Part shown: positions 55,959 through 64,000 of the stretch, one piece after another | How positions within the stretch are numbered: position 1 is the first letter of the stretch | How the letters are laid out: every line of letters starts with the position of its first letter | Source of the DNA: Mycobacterium kiyosense | GTDB lineage: Bacteria; Actinomycetota; Actinomycetes; Mycobacteriales; Mycobacteriaceae | Assembly: GCA_021654635.1 (NCBI GenBank) | Contig: AP025179.1 | Coordinates: 5,270,001 to 5,334,000, forward strand | Direction of reading: 5' to 3' | Length of the DNA stretch: 64,000 bases | Made by a program: the position numbers and the translations under genes | The notes under the pieces: model-generated | The model's database searches: none | What the model was told of the DNA's origin: nothing | Seen by the model: only the letters and a program-made list of their open reading frames with translations

Positions 55959-57585
55959 CCGTGACCCCGGCCGATATCGAGCGCTGGGATCCCGAGGCGA
56001 TCCGTGCCGTGTTCGACGCGGCGATCCGGCGCGCACATGGCACCCGCACCGCCTCGGCGGCGGTCACGGAGACGATGCGGCTGCTGAACTTCGGCGGCGA
56101 CACCGCCGACGCGGCGCAAGCAGCCACCCGGCACACCGCACTGGTTCTGGACGGCCACGCCGACGCCTGCGAAGCCGTCGCGCGCGCCGCCGAGCAGTCC
56201 GCCGACGAAGTCACCGCAATCAAGCTGCAGCTGAGCACAATCCGCGATCTGGCCCGGTACAGCCGGGTGGTCATCGACGACGAGAGCGGCGCGGTGCTGC
56301 CGCCCTCCGACTTCACCTCGCTGCCCGCCGACGACCAGCAGCGCATCCTGGACGCGGCGCTCAGGCTCACCGAAAGTATGTGGAATCTGTTGGTGTCGGC
56401 CGAGATCGCCGATGAAGATCTGGCGGCGGCGATCCGCGGCGCTGACGGCGATCTCTCCCCGACCAGCTCAGCGCGCAACTCGGTCACCAACCGACCGGCC
56501 TGCCGGCGCTGCCGCCCAGCGGCAGCACCCCCGATCAGGTGAGCAGCTGGTGGCATGCATTGACACCGAGCCAGCAGGACCGGGTCGAGGAATCGGCCCC
56601 GGACGCCATCCGCAACCTCGACGGTATTCCAGTCGCCGTCCGCAGCCGGCTCAATCTGCCGGTGCTGCAACACGAAATCACCCGTCTGCAGCGAGGCTGG
56701 TTCGACGGCGCCGGCCTCTGGCACACCGATCCGGAGAAGATGGCCGACCTGCGGGCGCTGCGCAGCGCCCTGGACGCCAATCCCGGATCCAGCCTGATCC
56801 TGTTGGACACCACCGGGCTTGCCGGAAAGGTGCTGGCGGCGGTCGGAGTCGGCGACGTCGACAACGCCGAGTGCGTCGGCGTCATGGTGGGCGGCTTGAA
56901 CACCCGGGTCAGTGCCAGCGTCTTCGACGTGACGAATCAGGCTGCGGCACAGCGGGACAAAGCGCGCGAACTCCGCACGGCGGCGCACCGCAGCAATCCC
57001 GGCGCGGTCGCGTCCATCGCCTGGCTGGGATACGACGCACCCGACAGCCTGCGCGACGTCACGCACGACTGGCATGCCCGCGACGGAGCCGACAAACTCA
57101 ACCGCTTCTACAAAGGGCTTGCCGCGGCGAGTAACGTTGCCGATCAACACATCACCGCGTTCGGCCACTCCTACGGCTCGCTGGTCACCAGCCTGGCCCT
57201 GCAGCAGGGCGCACCGGTGAGCGACGTCGTCCTGTACGGTTCGCCGGGCGGCGAACTCACCGACGCGTCTCAGCTGGGCGTACAGCCCGGCCACGCGTTC
57301 TACCTGAACGGCGTGAACGACTATGTGGCGCAGACCATTCCCGGATTCGGCGCGTTCGGCCCGGCTTTGCAGGACGTGCCGGGGATGATGCCACTGTCGA
57401 CCGGGACGGGCGTGGCGCCGCCCAACGAATACGGCGACGGGCAACTGCACGAACGCGCCTACGGCCATTCGGACTACGCCCGAATGGGCAGCAACGGGCA
57501 ACTACGCATGAGCGCCTACAACATGGCCGCGGTGCTGGCCGGCTTGCCCGACGACCTGATCCGGCCGGCCGGGCCGCGCCGATGA
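55955..57585 (+). pseudogene. DUF1023 alpha/beta-hydrolase with N-terminal helical domain, one frameshift
   Basis: The first frame (from 55955) encodes a helical N-terminal part of about 170 residues. Near 56453-56460 a missing base (a C in the TCTCCCC tract) shifts the frame; adding it back joins GDLLPDQLSAQLG to the second frame from about 56461, which carries WWHALTPSQQDRVE, NLPVLQHEI and the hydrolase nucleophile elbow GHSYGS near the middle of a DUF1023 domain. The joined product would be about 543 residues. Size and architecture suggest a type VII-associated esterase; the Mtb counterpart is around Rv0963c. Confidence 0.75.
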
Positions 57586-57608
57586 GCCGGCCCCTCCGTC
57601 CGCGAGCC

Positions 57609-59597
57609 CTACCGGCGACGCCGCCGCGACCGCAGGTAGTCCCCGACCACCGCGGCACCCAGCCCGTCCAGATCGGGCACCACCACCCGGCCCTCCACCC
57701 GCCGGGCCACCTGGTCGATGAACCGCGCCAGCCCGGGATCGCTGCCCAGCCGGAAGATGGTGATCTGCGCGCCGAGCCGGGCCATGTCGTCGAAACCCTT
57801 GACGGTGAACGAGATGGTGCGCGGATGCGGCGGATAGTCAAAGAACACCGACGTGCCGTCGCCGTTGAAATCCTCCAGGTGGGCCGTCGGTTCGCCGTCG
57901 GTGACGATCAGCACCACCGGCTGCGCATTGGGGTGACGACGCAGGTGGCGCCCGGCCAGCGCCAGCGCGTGATGCAGGTTGGTGCCCTGCTCGTACACGC
58001 CCTCCAGCCCGGTCAACTCACCCGCCGTCACGGTGCGCGCGTAACGTCCGAAAGCGATGATCTGCAAGGCATCCGAGCGAAACCGGGTGGTCACCAGATG
58101 GTTCAGCGCCAGCGCCGTCTGCTTCATCGGCAACCAGCGGTTCTCCATCACCATCGAGAACGAGGTGTCCACCAGCAACGCCACCGCGGCCTGGGTGCGG
58201 GTCTCGGTCTCGGAGATCTCGACGTCGTCCACGGCGATGCGCAGCGACGGGCGGCCCTCGTCGAGGGTGTGCGTACCCGCTTGGCGCAGTACGGCATTGG
58301 TGAGCGTGCGGGAGATGTTCCACGGTTCGGTGTCGCCGAATTGCCAGGGCCGGGTCGCTCCGGTCAGCTCGCCGGCCGCACCCGCGCGCCGATGGTCACG
58401 CTCGCCGTGCCGGCCGGAAAGCTGTTGCGCCACATCGCGTAACGCGGTCTCCCCGAGCCTGCGCAACGCCTTCGGGGACAGCCGCCACTGCCCGTCGGAA
58501 CCGCGATCCAGAAAGCCCTGATTGACCAGGGCGCGTTCGAGTTCGGCCAGGGTGCGGGCGTCGACGGCGGCCTCGTCGCCGAGCTGGCGGGCCAGCGCGT
58601 CGAGGTCGACGTCGTCCATGGTGGCACCGGGGTACGCCTGCGAAAGCTGTTCGGCGAGTTGCTCGAGCTCTCCGATGTCGGCCAGCGCCTGCGCTCCCTC
58701 GCCCATGCCCAGCGGGTTGTCACCGGAGAACTGCTGCGACCCTTCCCAATCCTCGCCCGGGCGGGCGGCCTGCAGATGCGCGTCCAGCCGGCCCAGCGCC
58801 TGCATCAGCGACGGTGAACCGAAAGCCTGCTGCGCCAAGGCATCCAGCTCGTCGCGCTGCTCCTGGGACAGGCTGTTGCGGAACCGCTGCGCGGCAGCGG
58901 CGCGCTTGCCCAGCGAGTCCAGCAACTCCTCCACGTTCTGTGGGTTCTCCGGGAAGAACTCACCGTGGGCGTCCATAAAATCCTGAAAGTCCTGCTGAGT
59001 GTCCTCGCCGCGAGAGTGCTTGTCCAGCAAGTTGTTCAGGTCGTTGAGCATGTCGTTGACCCGCTGGCGGTCCTCGTCGGTGGCGCCTTCCAGCGCCTGC
59101 TTCATGCCGGCGAAGCGTTGGTCGAGCATCTCGCGGCCCAGCAGATCCTTGATCTGCTCGTACTTCTGCCGGGCCTCGGGACTGCGCCAGTTGTATTCGG
59201 ACAGTTCCTGCACGGCCTTGGCCGGAGACGGCGGCAGCGCTTCCAGCTGCAGCTCGGAGAAGCGTGCGTCGTCGTCCAGTGCGCGCGCCAGTTCCTTGCG
59301 CTCGGCCAGCACGGCCTCGTCGAGCAGCTTCTTGATTTCCTGCAGCGTGCCGTCCAAGTTGTTGCGGCGCAACAGGTCCCGGCGGCGGCGGTTGGCCTCG
59401 GCGGCCAGCCGGTCGGCGCCGCGCATGTTCTCGGTGCCGCGCCTCAGCAGCTCGGACAGCGCGCGGCGCGGCGAGGTGCCGGCCATCACGTCCTGGCCGA
59501 TCTGTTCGAGCGCCTCACGCAGGTCCACCGGCGGAGCCAGCGGGTCGGGCCCGCCGGTGTACGCCGAGTACCGCGACGAGTGCCCTCTGTTAGCCAT
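57609..59597 (-). CDS. VWA-domain protein, Rv0959 type
   Basis: 662 residues. A long charged helical N-terminal and middle part is followed by a C-terminal von Willebrand A domain (about 470-650) with the MIDAS motif DTSFSMV and a TDGEP strand. VWA proteins pair with MoxR/BchI-type AAA+ ATPases as chaperone or metal-insertion complexes; the partner ATPase gene overlaps this start by 8 bp. The client protein is unknown. Confidence 0.85.
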   Translation of the reverse strand: MANRGHSSRYSAYTGGPDPLAPPVDLREALEQIGQDVMAGTSPRRALSELLRRGTENMRGADRLAAEANRRRRDLLRRNNLDGTLQEIKKLLDEAVLAERKELARALDDDARFSELQLEALPPSPAKAVQELSEYNWRSPEARQKYEQIKDLLGREMLDQRFAGMKQALEGATDEDRQRVNDMLNDLNNLLDKHSRGEDTQQDFQDFMDAHGEFFPENPQNVEELLDSLGKRAAAAQRFRNSLSQEQRDELDALAQQAFGSPSLMQALGRLDAHLQAARPGEDWEGSQQFSGDNPLGMGEGAQALADIGELEQLAEQLSQAYPGATMDDVDLDALARQLGDEAAVDARTLAELERALVNQGFLDRGSDGQWRLSPKALRRLGETALRDVAQQLSGRHGERDHRRAGAAGELTGATRPWQFGDTEPWNISRTLTNAVLRQAGTHTLDEGRPSLRIAVDDVEISETETRTQAAVALLVDTSFSMVMENRWLPMKQTALALNHLVTTRFRSDALQIIAFGRYARTVTAGELTGLEGVYEQGTNLHHALALAGRHLRRHPNAQPVVLIVTDGEPTAHLEDFNGDGTSVFFDYPPHPRTISFTVKGFDDMARLGAQITIFRLGSDPGLARFIDQVARRVEGRVVVPDLDGLGAAVVGDYLRSRRRRR

Positions 59598-60972
59598 AGA
59601 CGGTCTGCCCTTCTCCGGACACCTTGTCGACCCGCTTCGCCAGGTACAACGCTTCGAGTGCCAACTCCAAGGCGGCGGCCCGCTCGCCCTCGGATTCGGC
59701 GCCGAGCTTGCGGGCGATGGCGTCCACCACCGGCAGTCCGGGCACCGCGGCCAGCACGTCCTTGGCCGACACCCGTTCGCCCGTGGTCACCGCGGAACCG
59801 CCTTCGACAGCGGTCACCAGGGTGCCGACGTCGATGCCACCGAGCACGCGGGACGCGGTGTCGGCGGTGGCGCGGCGCAGCAGGTGCTCGAGCACGGCCT
59901 GCTCGCGACCCTCCTCGCCGGACTCGAATTCCAGCTTGCCGCGCAGCACGTCGATCACGGTGCCCAGGTCGACCACCCGGGCCACCGGGTCGGTTTCTCC
60001 CAGGATCGCACCGCGGTGGCGGGCCGCGGCGGCGACGGTCTCGGCGGCGGCGATGGCGAACCGCGCCGACACCCCGGAGCGCTGGTCGACCGAGCTGGAC
60101 TCCCGCAGATAACGGGCGAACCGGGCGATCACCTGCAGCAGATAATCCGGCACCTGCGCGCTCAGGTGCGCCTCCTGGGCGATGACGCCCATTTCGGCCT
60201 CGAGTTCCAGCGGGTAGTGGGTGCGGATCTCGGCGCCGAACCGGTCCTTGAGCGGGGTGATGATCCGGCCGCGGTTGGTGTAGTCCTCCGGGTTCGCGCT
60301 GGCCACCACCAGCACGTCCAGCGGCAACCGCAGCGTGTAGCCGCGGACCTGGATGTCGCGCTCCTCCATCACGTTGAGCATGGACACCTGGATGCGCTCG
60401 GCGAGGTCGGGCAGCTCGTTGACGGCGACGATCCCGCGGTGCGCGCGCGGGATCAGGCCGTAGGCGATGGTCTCGGGGTCGCCCAGGCTGCGGCCCTCGG
60501 CGACCTTGATCGGGTCGATGTCGCCGACCAGGTCGGCGACGCTGGTGTCGGGGGTGGCCAGCTTTTCGGTGTAGCGCTCGCTGCGGTGCTTCCACGCGAT
60601 CGGCAGGTCGTCCTGGGCCTGGGCGGCGCGGCGGATCCACTCCGGGGTGATCGGGGTGTAGGGGTGCTCGCCCAGCTCGGAACCCTCGATCACCGGGGTC
60701 CACTCGTCGAGCAACCCGGTCAGCGCGCGCAGCAGCCGGGTCTTGCCCTGGCCTCGTTCGCCCAGCAGCACGAAGTCGTGCCCGGCGATCAGCGCCCGCT
60801 CCAGCTGCGGGATCACGGTGTCTTCGAAGCCCAGGATGCCCGGCCACACGTCGTCGCCGTCGGCCAGCGCGGTGAGCAGATTCTCGCGGATTTCCTGCTT
60901 GACGCCGCGCTCGCGATGACCGGAGGCGCGCAGCTCGCCGACGGTTCTGGGCAGATTGCTCGGTGAAGTCAC
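59590..60972 (-). CDS. Mg-chelatase/MoxR-type AAA+ ATPase, Rv0958 type
   Basis: 460 residues. Walker A is GERGQGKTRLL near 70-80; Walker B and sensor motifs are visible in VAVNELPDLAERIQVSMLNVMEE and VVASANPEDYTNRGRI. Annotated in Mtb as a magnesium chelatase, but mycobacteria make no chlorophyll, so a MoxR-like chaperone working with the VWA protein is more likely. Confidence 0.88.
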   Translation of the reverse strand: MTSPSNLPRTVGELRASGHRERGVKQEIRENLLTALADGDDVWPGILGFEDTVIPQLERALIAGHDFVLLGERGQGKTRLLRALTGLLDEWTPVIEGSELGEHPYTPITPEWIRRAAQAQDDLPIAWKHRSERYTEKLATPDTSVADLVGDIDPIKVAEGRSLGDPETIAYGLIPRAHRGIVAVNELPDLAERIQVSMLNVMEERDIQVRGYTLRLPLDVLVVASANPEDYTNRGRIITPLKDRFGAEIRTHYPLELEAEMGVIAQEAHLSAQVPDYLLQVIARFARYLRESSSVDQRSGVSARFAIAAAETVAAAARHRGAILGETDPVARVVDLGTVIDVLRGKLEFESGEEGREQAVLEHLLRRATADTASRVLGGIDVGTLVTAVEGGSAVTTGERVSAKDVLAAVPGLPVVDAIARKLGAESEGERAAALELALEALYLAKRVDKVSGEGQTVYG

Positions 60973-61032
60973 CTCTCCACGCTACGACCATGCCGCGGAT
61001 TCGGCACGGGCGCGTTCCTCGAATGCACACAA

Positions 61033-61061
61033 GGCCGGGCAATCAAGTTGATCGCCCGGCC
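61033..61061 (-). terminator. Hairpin terminator after the LGFP lipoprotein gene
   Basis: GGCCGGGC and GCCCGGCC form an 8-bp stem that continues with ATCAA/TTGAT inside, a long near-perfect hairpin. Reading on the minus strand it is followed by TTGTGT. It lies 18 bp after the stop of the gene at 61079-61657. Confidence 0.75.
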
Positions 61062-61078
61062 CTCGCGCATTGCCTCGG

Positions 61079-61657
61079 TCAGCTGGTCGTGACGGTGGCG
61101 TCGGCGTCGCCCGGCTTCCAGGTGATGGTGCCGTGCTCGAACGTCGACTTGTAGGTGCCGTCCGGCTGCACCTGCTCGTCAGCGGTGGGGTAGCCCAGCT
61201 TGCCCTGCGAAGCCTGGTTGGCGTTCCACGCGTCGCGGATCTTGCCCCAGACGAAGTAGACCGGGCCACCATTGCGGTAGATCAGCACTCCGCCGTCGAA
61301 CTGCTGGTAGACGCCGCTGTTGTCGAGGGTGTTCTTCTGGTTGTCGAAGGGCGCGCCGAGGTCCTTCTTCTGGGCCTCGGTCAGGGTCTGCCACTTCGCC
61401 AGAATGGGCCCTTCGACCGTGTACTGGGTGCCGTTGGCGCCGGGGATCTGGGTCGAGCTGGCCGCCGCACTCGAGCTGGGGCTCGACGCCGACGACGTCG
61501 CGCTGGATACTGCGCTCGAGGCCGCCGAGCTCGCCGAACTGGCGGAACTGGAAGCCCCGCCGGACTTGTTCGAGTTGCTGCAGCCGGCGCCGATCACACC
61601 GAATGCGGCAATCGCCGCAGCAAACGCCGCTGTTTGTCTGGTTATCGCACGCATCAT
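61079..61657 (-). CDS. LGFP-repeat lipoprotein
   Basis: 192 residues with a signal peptide and lipobox (GAGC, Cys near 26), a Ser/Ala-rich linker (about 30-70) and a C-terminal domain with LGFP-type motifs (LGAPF, LGYPTADE). LGFP repeats bind the cell wall. It has the terminator listed after it and a separate promoter region upstream from purH. Start could be the second Met, 3 bp in. Confidence 0.8.
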   Translation of the reverse strand: MMRAITRQTAAFAAAIAAFGVIGAGCSNSNKSGGASSSASSASSAASSAVSSATSSASSPSSSAAASSTQIPGANGTQYTVEGPILAKWQTLTEAQKKDLGAPFDNQKNTLDNSGVYQQFDGGVLIYRNGGPVYFVWGKIRDAWNANQASQGKLGYPTADEQVQPDGTYKSTFEHGTITWKPGDADATVTTS

Positions 61658-61727
61658 TGCCTCCGAATCTTCAGTCCCGTCCCTAATTGACGATGCTTTC
61701 AGTTTCGGGGTCGCACGACAAGGGCCC

Positions 61728-63296
61728 TCAGTGCGCGAAGTGCCGGGCGCCGGTCAAATACAGCGTGATCCCAGCGTTGGCGGCGGCGGCGGTCACCTCG
61801 TCGTCGCGCACCGAACCGCCGGGGTGCACGATCGCCCTGACCCCGGCGGCGGTGAGCGTCTCGAGGCCGTCCGGGAACGGGAAGAACGCATCCGACGCGC
61901 CGACCGCTCCCCGGACCCGCTCGCCGCCACGCTCCACGGCAAGGCGGGCGGCGTCCACCCGGTTCACCTGGCCCATACCCACCCCGATGGTGGCGCCGCC
62001 GGCGACGATGACGATCGCGTTGGATTTCACCGCCCGGCAGGCCCGCCAGGCGAACACGAGGTCGGTCAGGGTGGCCGGGTCGGCGGGTTCGCCGGTGGCC
62101 AGGGTCCAGTTGTTGGGGTCGTCACCGGTGGCGTCGAGTTGGTCGCGCTGCTGGATCAGCAGTCCCCCGCTGATCGGACGCAGTTCGTGGGCGCCGCTGA
62201 GCGGTTCGGAGGCCACCAGCACCCGGATGTTCTTCTTCTTGGCCAACACCTCCACCGCACCCGGCTCGTAGGCGGGCGCGACGATCACCTCGGTGAAGAT
62301 GGTGCTGACGTACTCGGCCATCTCCACGCTGACTTCGGTGTTGGCCGCGATCACCCCGCCGAAAGCACTCAACGGGTCGCATTCGTGGGCTTTGCGGTGC
62401 GCATCGGCAACCGAGATGTCGGAAATCGCGATGCCGCACGGGTTGGCGTGCTTGATGATCGCCACGCAGGTCTGCTCGTGGTCGAAGGCTGCCCGCCAGG
62501 CCGCGTCGGCATCGGTGAAGTTGTTGTAGGACATCTCTTTTCCGTGCAACTGCTCAGCCTGCGCCAGGCCCGGCCACGCGGCGGGGTCGGTGTAGAGGGC
62601 GGCCTGCTGGTGCGGATTCTCGCCGTAGCGCAGCGTCGCCGCTCGGCGCCAGTTGCGGGCGAAGAAATGCGGGAATTCCTGCGGGGGATCCTCGGGCGCG
62701 AGGTTGGACTGCATCCAGTTGGCGACCGCGATGTCGTATTCGGCGGTGTGCTGAAACGCCAGGGAGGCAAGCTTTTTGCGCTCGGCGAGGGTGAAGCCGC
62801 CGTGCCGTACCGCGGCCAGTACGCCGTCGTAGCCGCGCGGATCGGTTACCACGGCGACGCTGGGGTGGTTCTTGGCCGCCGCACGCACCATCGACGGACC
62901 GCCGATGTCGATCTGCTCGACGCATTCGTCTTCCGACGCACCGGATTCGACGGTCTGGGTGAACGGATAGAGGTTGACGACGACGAGTTGGAACGCCTCG
63001 ATGCCGAGTTCAGCCAGCGCCTTCTCGTGGGCGGTCTTGCGCAGGTCGGCGAGCAGGCCGGCGTGCACCCGCGGGTGCAGGGTCTTGACGCGCCCGTCGA
63101 GCACCTCGGGGAAGCCGGTCAGTTCCTCGACCCGGGTCACCGGAATCGCTTTGTCCGCAATGGTCTTCGCGGTCGAACCGGTCGACACGATCTCGACGCC
63201 GGCGTCGGCCAGCCCCCGCGCCAGATCGACCAGACCGGTCTTGTCGTACACGCTGATCAACGCGCGGCGGATCGGCCTCTTGTCGATGGTGCTCAT
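61728..63296 (-). CDS. purH: Bifunctional AICAR transformylase/IMP cyclohydrolase
   Basis: 522 residues. The N-terminal IMP cyclohydrolase ([35 protein letters not shown]) and C-terminal transformylase (the [12 protein letters not shown] segment with catalytic Lys/His, then [17 protein letters not shown]) are both intact. It makes the last two steps of IMP synthesis. Its ATG overlaps the purN stop (ATGA). Confidence 0.96.
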   Translation of the reverse strand: MSTIDKRPIRRALISVYDKTGLVDLARGLADAGVEIVSTGSTAKTIADKAIPVTRVEELTGFPEVLDGRVKTLHPRVHAGLLADLRKTAHEKALAELGIEAFQLVVVNLYPFTQTVESGASEDECVEQIDIGGPSMVRAAAKNHPSVAVVTDPRGYDGVLAAVRHGGFTLAERKKLASLAFQHTAEYDIAVANWMQSNLAPEDPPQEFPHFFARNWRRAATLRYGENPHQQAALYTDPAAWPGLAQAEQLHGKEMSYNNFTDADAAWRAAFDHEQTCVAIIKHANPCGIAISDISVADAHRKAHECDPLSAFGGVIAANTEVSVEMAEYVSTIFTEVIVAPAYEPGAVEVLAKKKNIRVLVASEPLSGAHELRPISGGLLIQQRDQLDATGDDPNNWTLATGEPADPATLTDLVFAWRACRAVKSNAIVIVAGGATIGVGMGQVNRVDAARLAVERGGERVRGAVGASDAFFPFPDGLETLTAAGVRAIVHPGGSVRDDEVTAAAANAGITLYLTGARHFAH

Positions 63297-63922
63297 CCCA
63301 GGGTCGCCTTTCGTCCCGTCACCGTCACGCCGCGGGTGGCGATCGCGGCTACCACATCCACCAGCAGTTGTCGTTCCACGACCTTGATGCGTTCGTGCAG
63401 CGTCTCTTGGTCGTCGCCGTCGAGTACCTCGACGGGTTGCTGGGCCAATATCGGACCGGTGTCCACGCCGGCATCCACCAGATGCACCGTACAGCCCGTC
63501 ACCTTGACACCGTAGGCCAACGCGTCGGCCACACCGTGCGCGCCCGGGAAGGCCGGCAGCAACGCCGGATGGGTGTTTACGGTACGGCCGGAGAATCGCG
63601 AAAGAAATTGCGGGCCAAGGATTCTCATGAATCCGGCGGACACTATCAGGTCGGGGCGCTGCGCGGCGGTGGCGGCGGTGATGGCGCCGTCCCAGGCGTC
63701 GCGGCTCGGGTGGTCGCCGACCCGGACGGTGAAAGCGGGGATGTCGGCGGCGGCGGCGATCGTAGTGGCCCGGCAGTCGCGATCGACGCCGACGGCCACC
63801 ACCCGGGCCGGATAGTCGCCTTGGGCCGCGTCGAGCAAGGAGTTGAGCAGCGAACCGGTGCCCGAGGCCAGCACCACCAGCCGCGCCGGTGCACTTGGGG
63901 GTACCCGGAGCGGTTCCTGCAC
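63293..63922 (-). CDS. purN: Phosphoribosylglycinamide formyltransferase
   Basis: A GTG start gives 209 residues. The folate-dependent transformylase signature is intact: [53 protein letters not shown] with the catalytic Asn-His, then [13 protein letters not shown]. It formylates GAR in purine synthesis; coupled to purH as in Mtb Rv0956-Rv0957. Confidence 0.95.
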   Translation of the reverse strand: MQEPLRVPPSAPARLVVLASGTGSLLNSLLDAAQGDYPARVVAVGVDRDCRATTIAAAADIPAFTVRVGDHPSRDAWDGAITAATAAQRPDLIVSAGFMRILGPQFLSRFSGRTVNTHPALLPAFPGAHGVADALAYGVKVTGCTVHLVDAGVDTGPILAQQPVEVLDGDDQETLHERIKVVERQLLVDVVAAIATRGVTVTGRKATLG

Positions 63923-63931
63923 ACGGCGAGC

Positions 63932-64000
63932 CTAATCTGCCGCCGCCGAGTGTGCGTGGGGGGCTTTGGGTATGGATCCGGCCTCAGTCCCGGCTCTCGC
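63932..64000 (-). CDS. Possible C-terminal end of a perM-like (Rv0955) membrane protein
   Basis: On the minus strand a frame enters from the right edge and ends at TAG (63932-63934), 10 bp before the purN GTG. Only about 22 codons are seen ([19 protein letters not shown] at the end), with ordinary low-complexity composition. In Mtb the gene upstream of purN is Rv0955; the call rests on that synteny alone. Confidence 0.35.
   Translation of the reverse strand, partial: ARAGTEAGSIPKAPHAHSAAAD

Noticed and set aside
59590..60972. Role in chlorophyll or cobalamin metal insertion for the chelatase-like ATPase
   Set aside because: No chelatase large subunit or tetrapyrrole genes are near; the VWA partner suits a MoxR-type chaperone better.

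Overview
The window is high-GC actinobacterial DNA that matches the Mycobacterium tuberculosis (Mtb) interval from about Rv1005c down to Rv0955, in reverse order relative to Mtb numbering. Gene content (pabB, rsmI, pmt, arcA, KATmt, sepX, moeA1, galU, ruc, mscL, pepD-mprB-mprA, accD2/accA2, purH/purN) and its order point to a Mycobacterium. Because Mtb lacks several of the inserted loci, a non-tuberculous species is likely. This rests on remembered gene order and motifs; no database was searched.

Layout. Positions 1-5819 (minus strand) look like one leftward operon: a GAF-GGDEF-EAL c-di-GMP enzyme, a DUF4832-type lipoprotein, a Wzz/BY-kinase-like chain-length protein lacking the P-loop lysine, and a cut-off O-antigen polymerase/ligase-like membrane protein. 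This suggests c-di-GMP-linked polysaccharide export. Next come an FkbM methyltransferase and an NDH-2-like oxidoreductase coupled to an ECF41/SigJ-type sigma factor, with a good ECF41 promoter match upstream. Positions 9149-18953 are the conserved block pabB, Rv1004c-like, rsmI, pmt, arcA, alkB-like, two DUF5642-like lipoproteins and KATmt. Positions 19047-23310 are accessory genes: a methyltransferase, two small hypotheticals, an AraC regulator, and a TetR plus diiron protein operon.

Positions 23323-33884 form a genomic island of about 10.5 kb bounded by a 27-bp direct repeat that duplicates the 3' end of the tRNA-Ala(CGC) gene at 33861-33933. It carries a truncated hxsB, an hxsC radical-SAM maturase gene with one +1 frameshift and an in-frame UGA exactly at the first position of its C-terminal CxxC-like motif, an AT-rich multi-pass membrane protein gene, a flavin/F420/NAD catabolic operon with a divergent TetR, an IS3-family element, and a disrupted tyrosine integrase next to the tRNA. 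The UGA codon followed by a stable hairpin makes hxsC a candidate selenoprotein gene, though a decaying pseudogene is an equally serious reading.

Positions 33983-46202 return to the core: sepX, rimJ-like, moeA1, galU, 5-FTHF cyclo-ligase, CIRCE-controlled ruc, a SAF protein, a degenerate grcC2-like gene, mscL, moaB2, pepD, mprB, mprA (with an upstream MprA box) and rpmF. Positions 46435-54857 are one acyl-CoA catabolic operon (atuA-like, fadE13, accD2, accA2, fadE12, echA7) behind a TetR-type palindrome. The right end has a DUF1707 protein, a type VII secretion-target pair, a VWA/MoxR-type ATPase pair, an LGFP lipoprotein, purH, purN and probably the tail of a perM-like gene.

Several well-conserved genes (moeA1, atuA, fadE12, the DUF1023 gene) and island genes are each broken by a single-base indel, often in a short homopolymer. 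This pattern fits residual sequencing error at least as well as real pseudogenes, and it affects how the island genes should be read.
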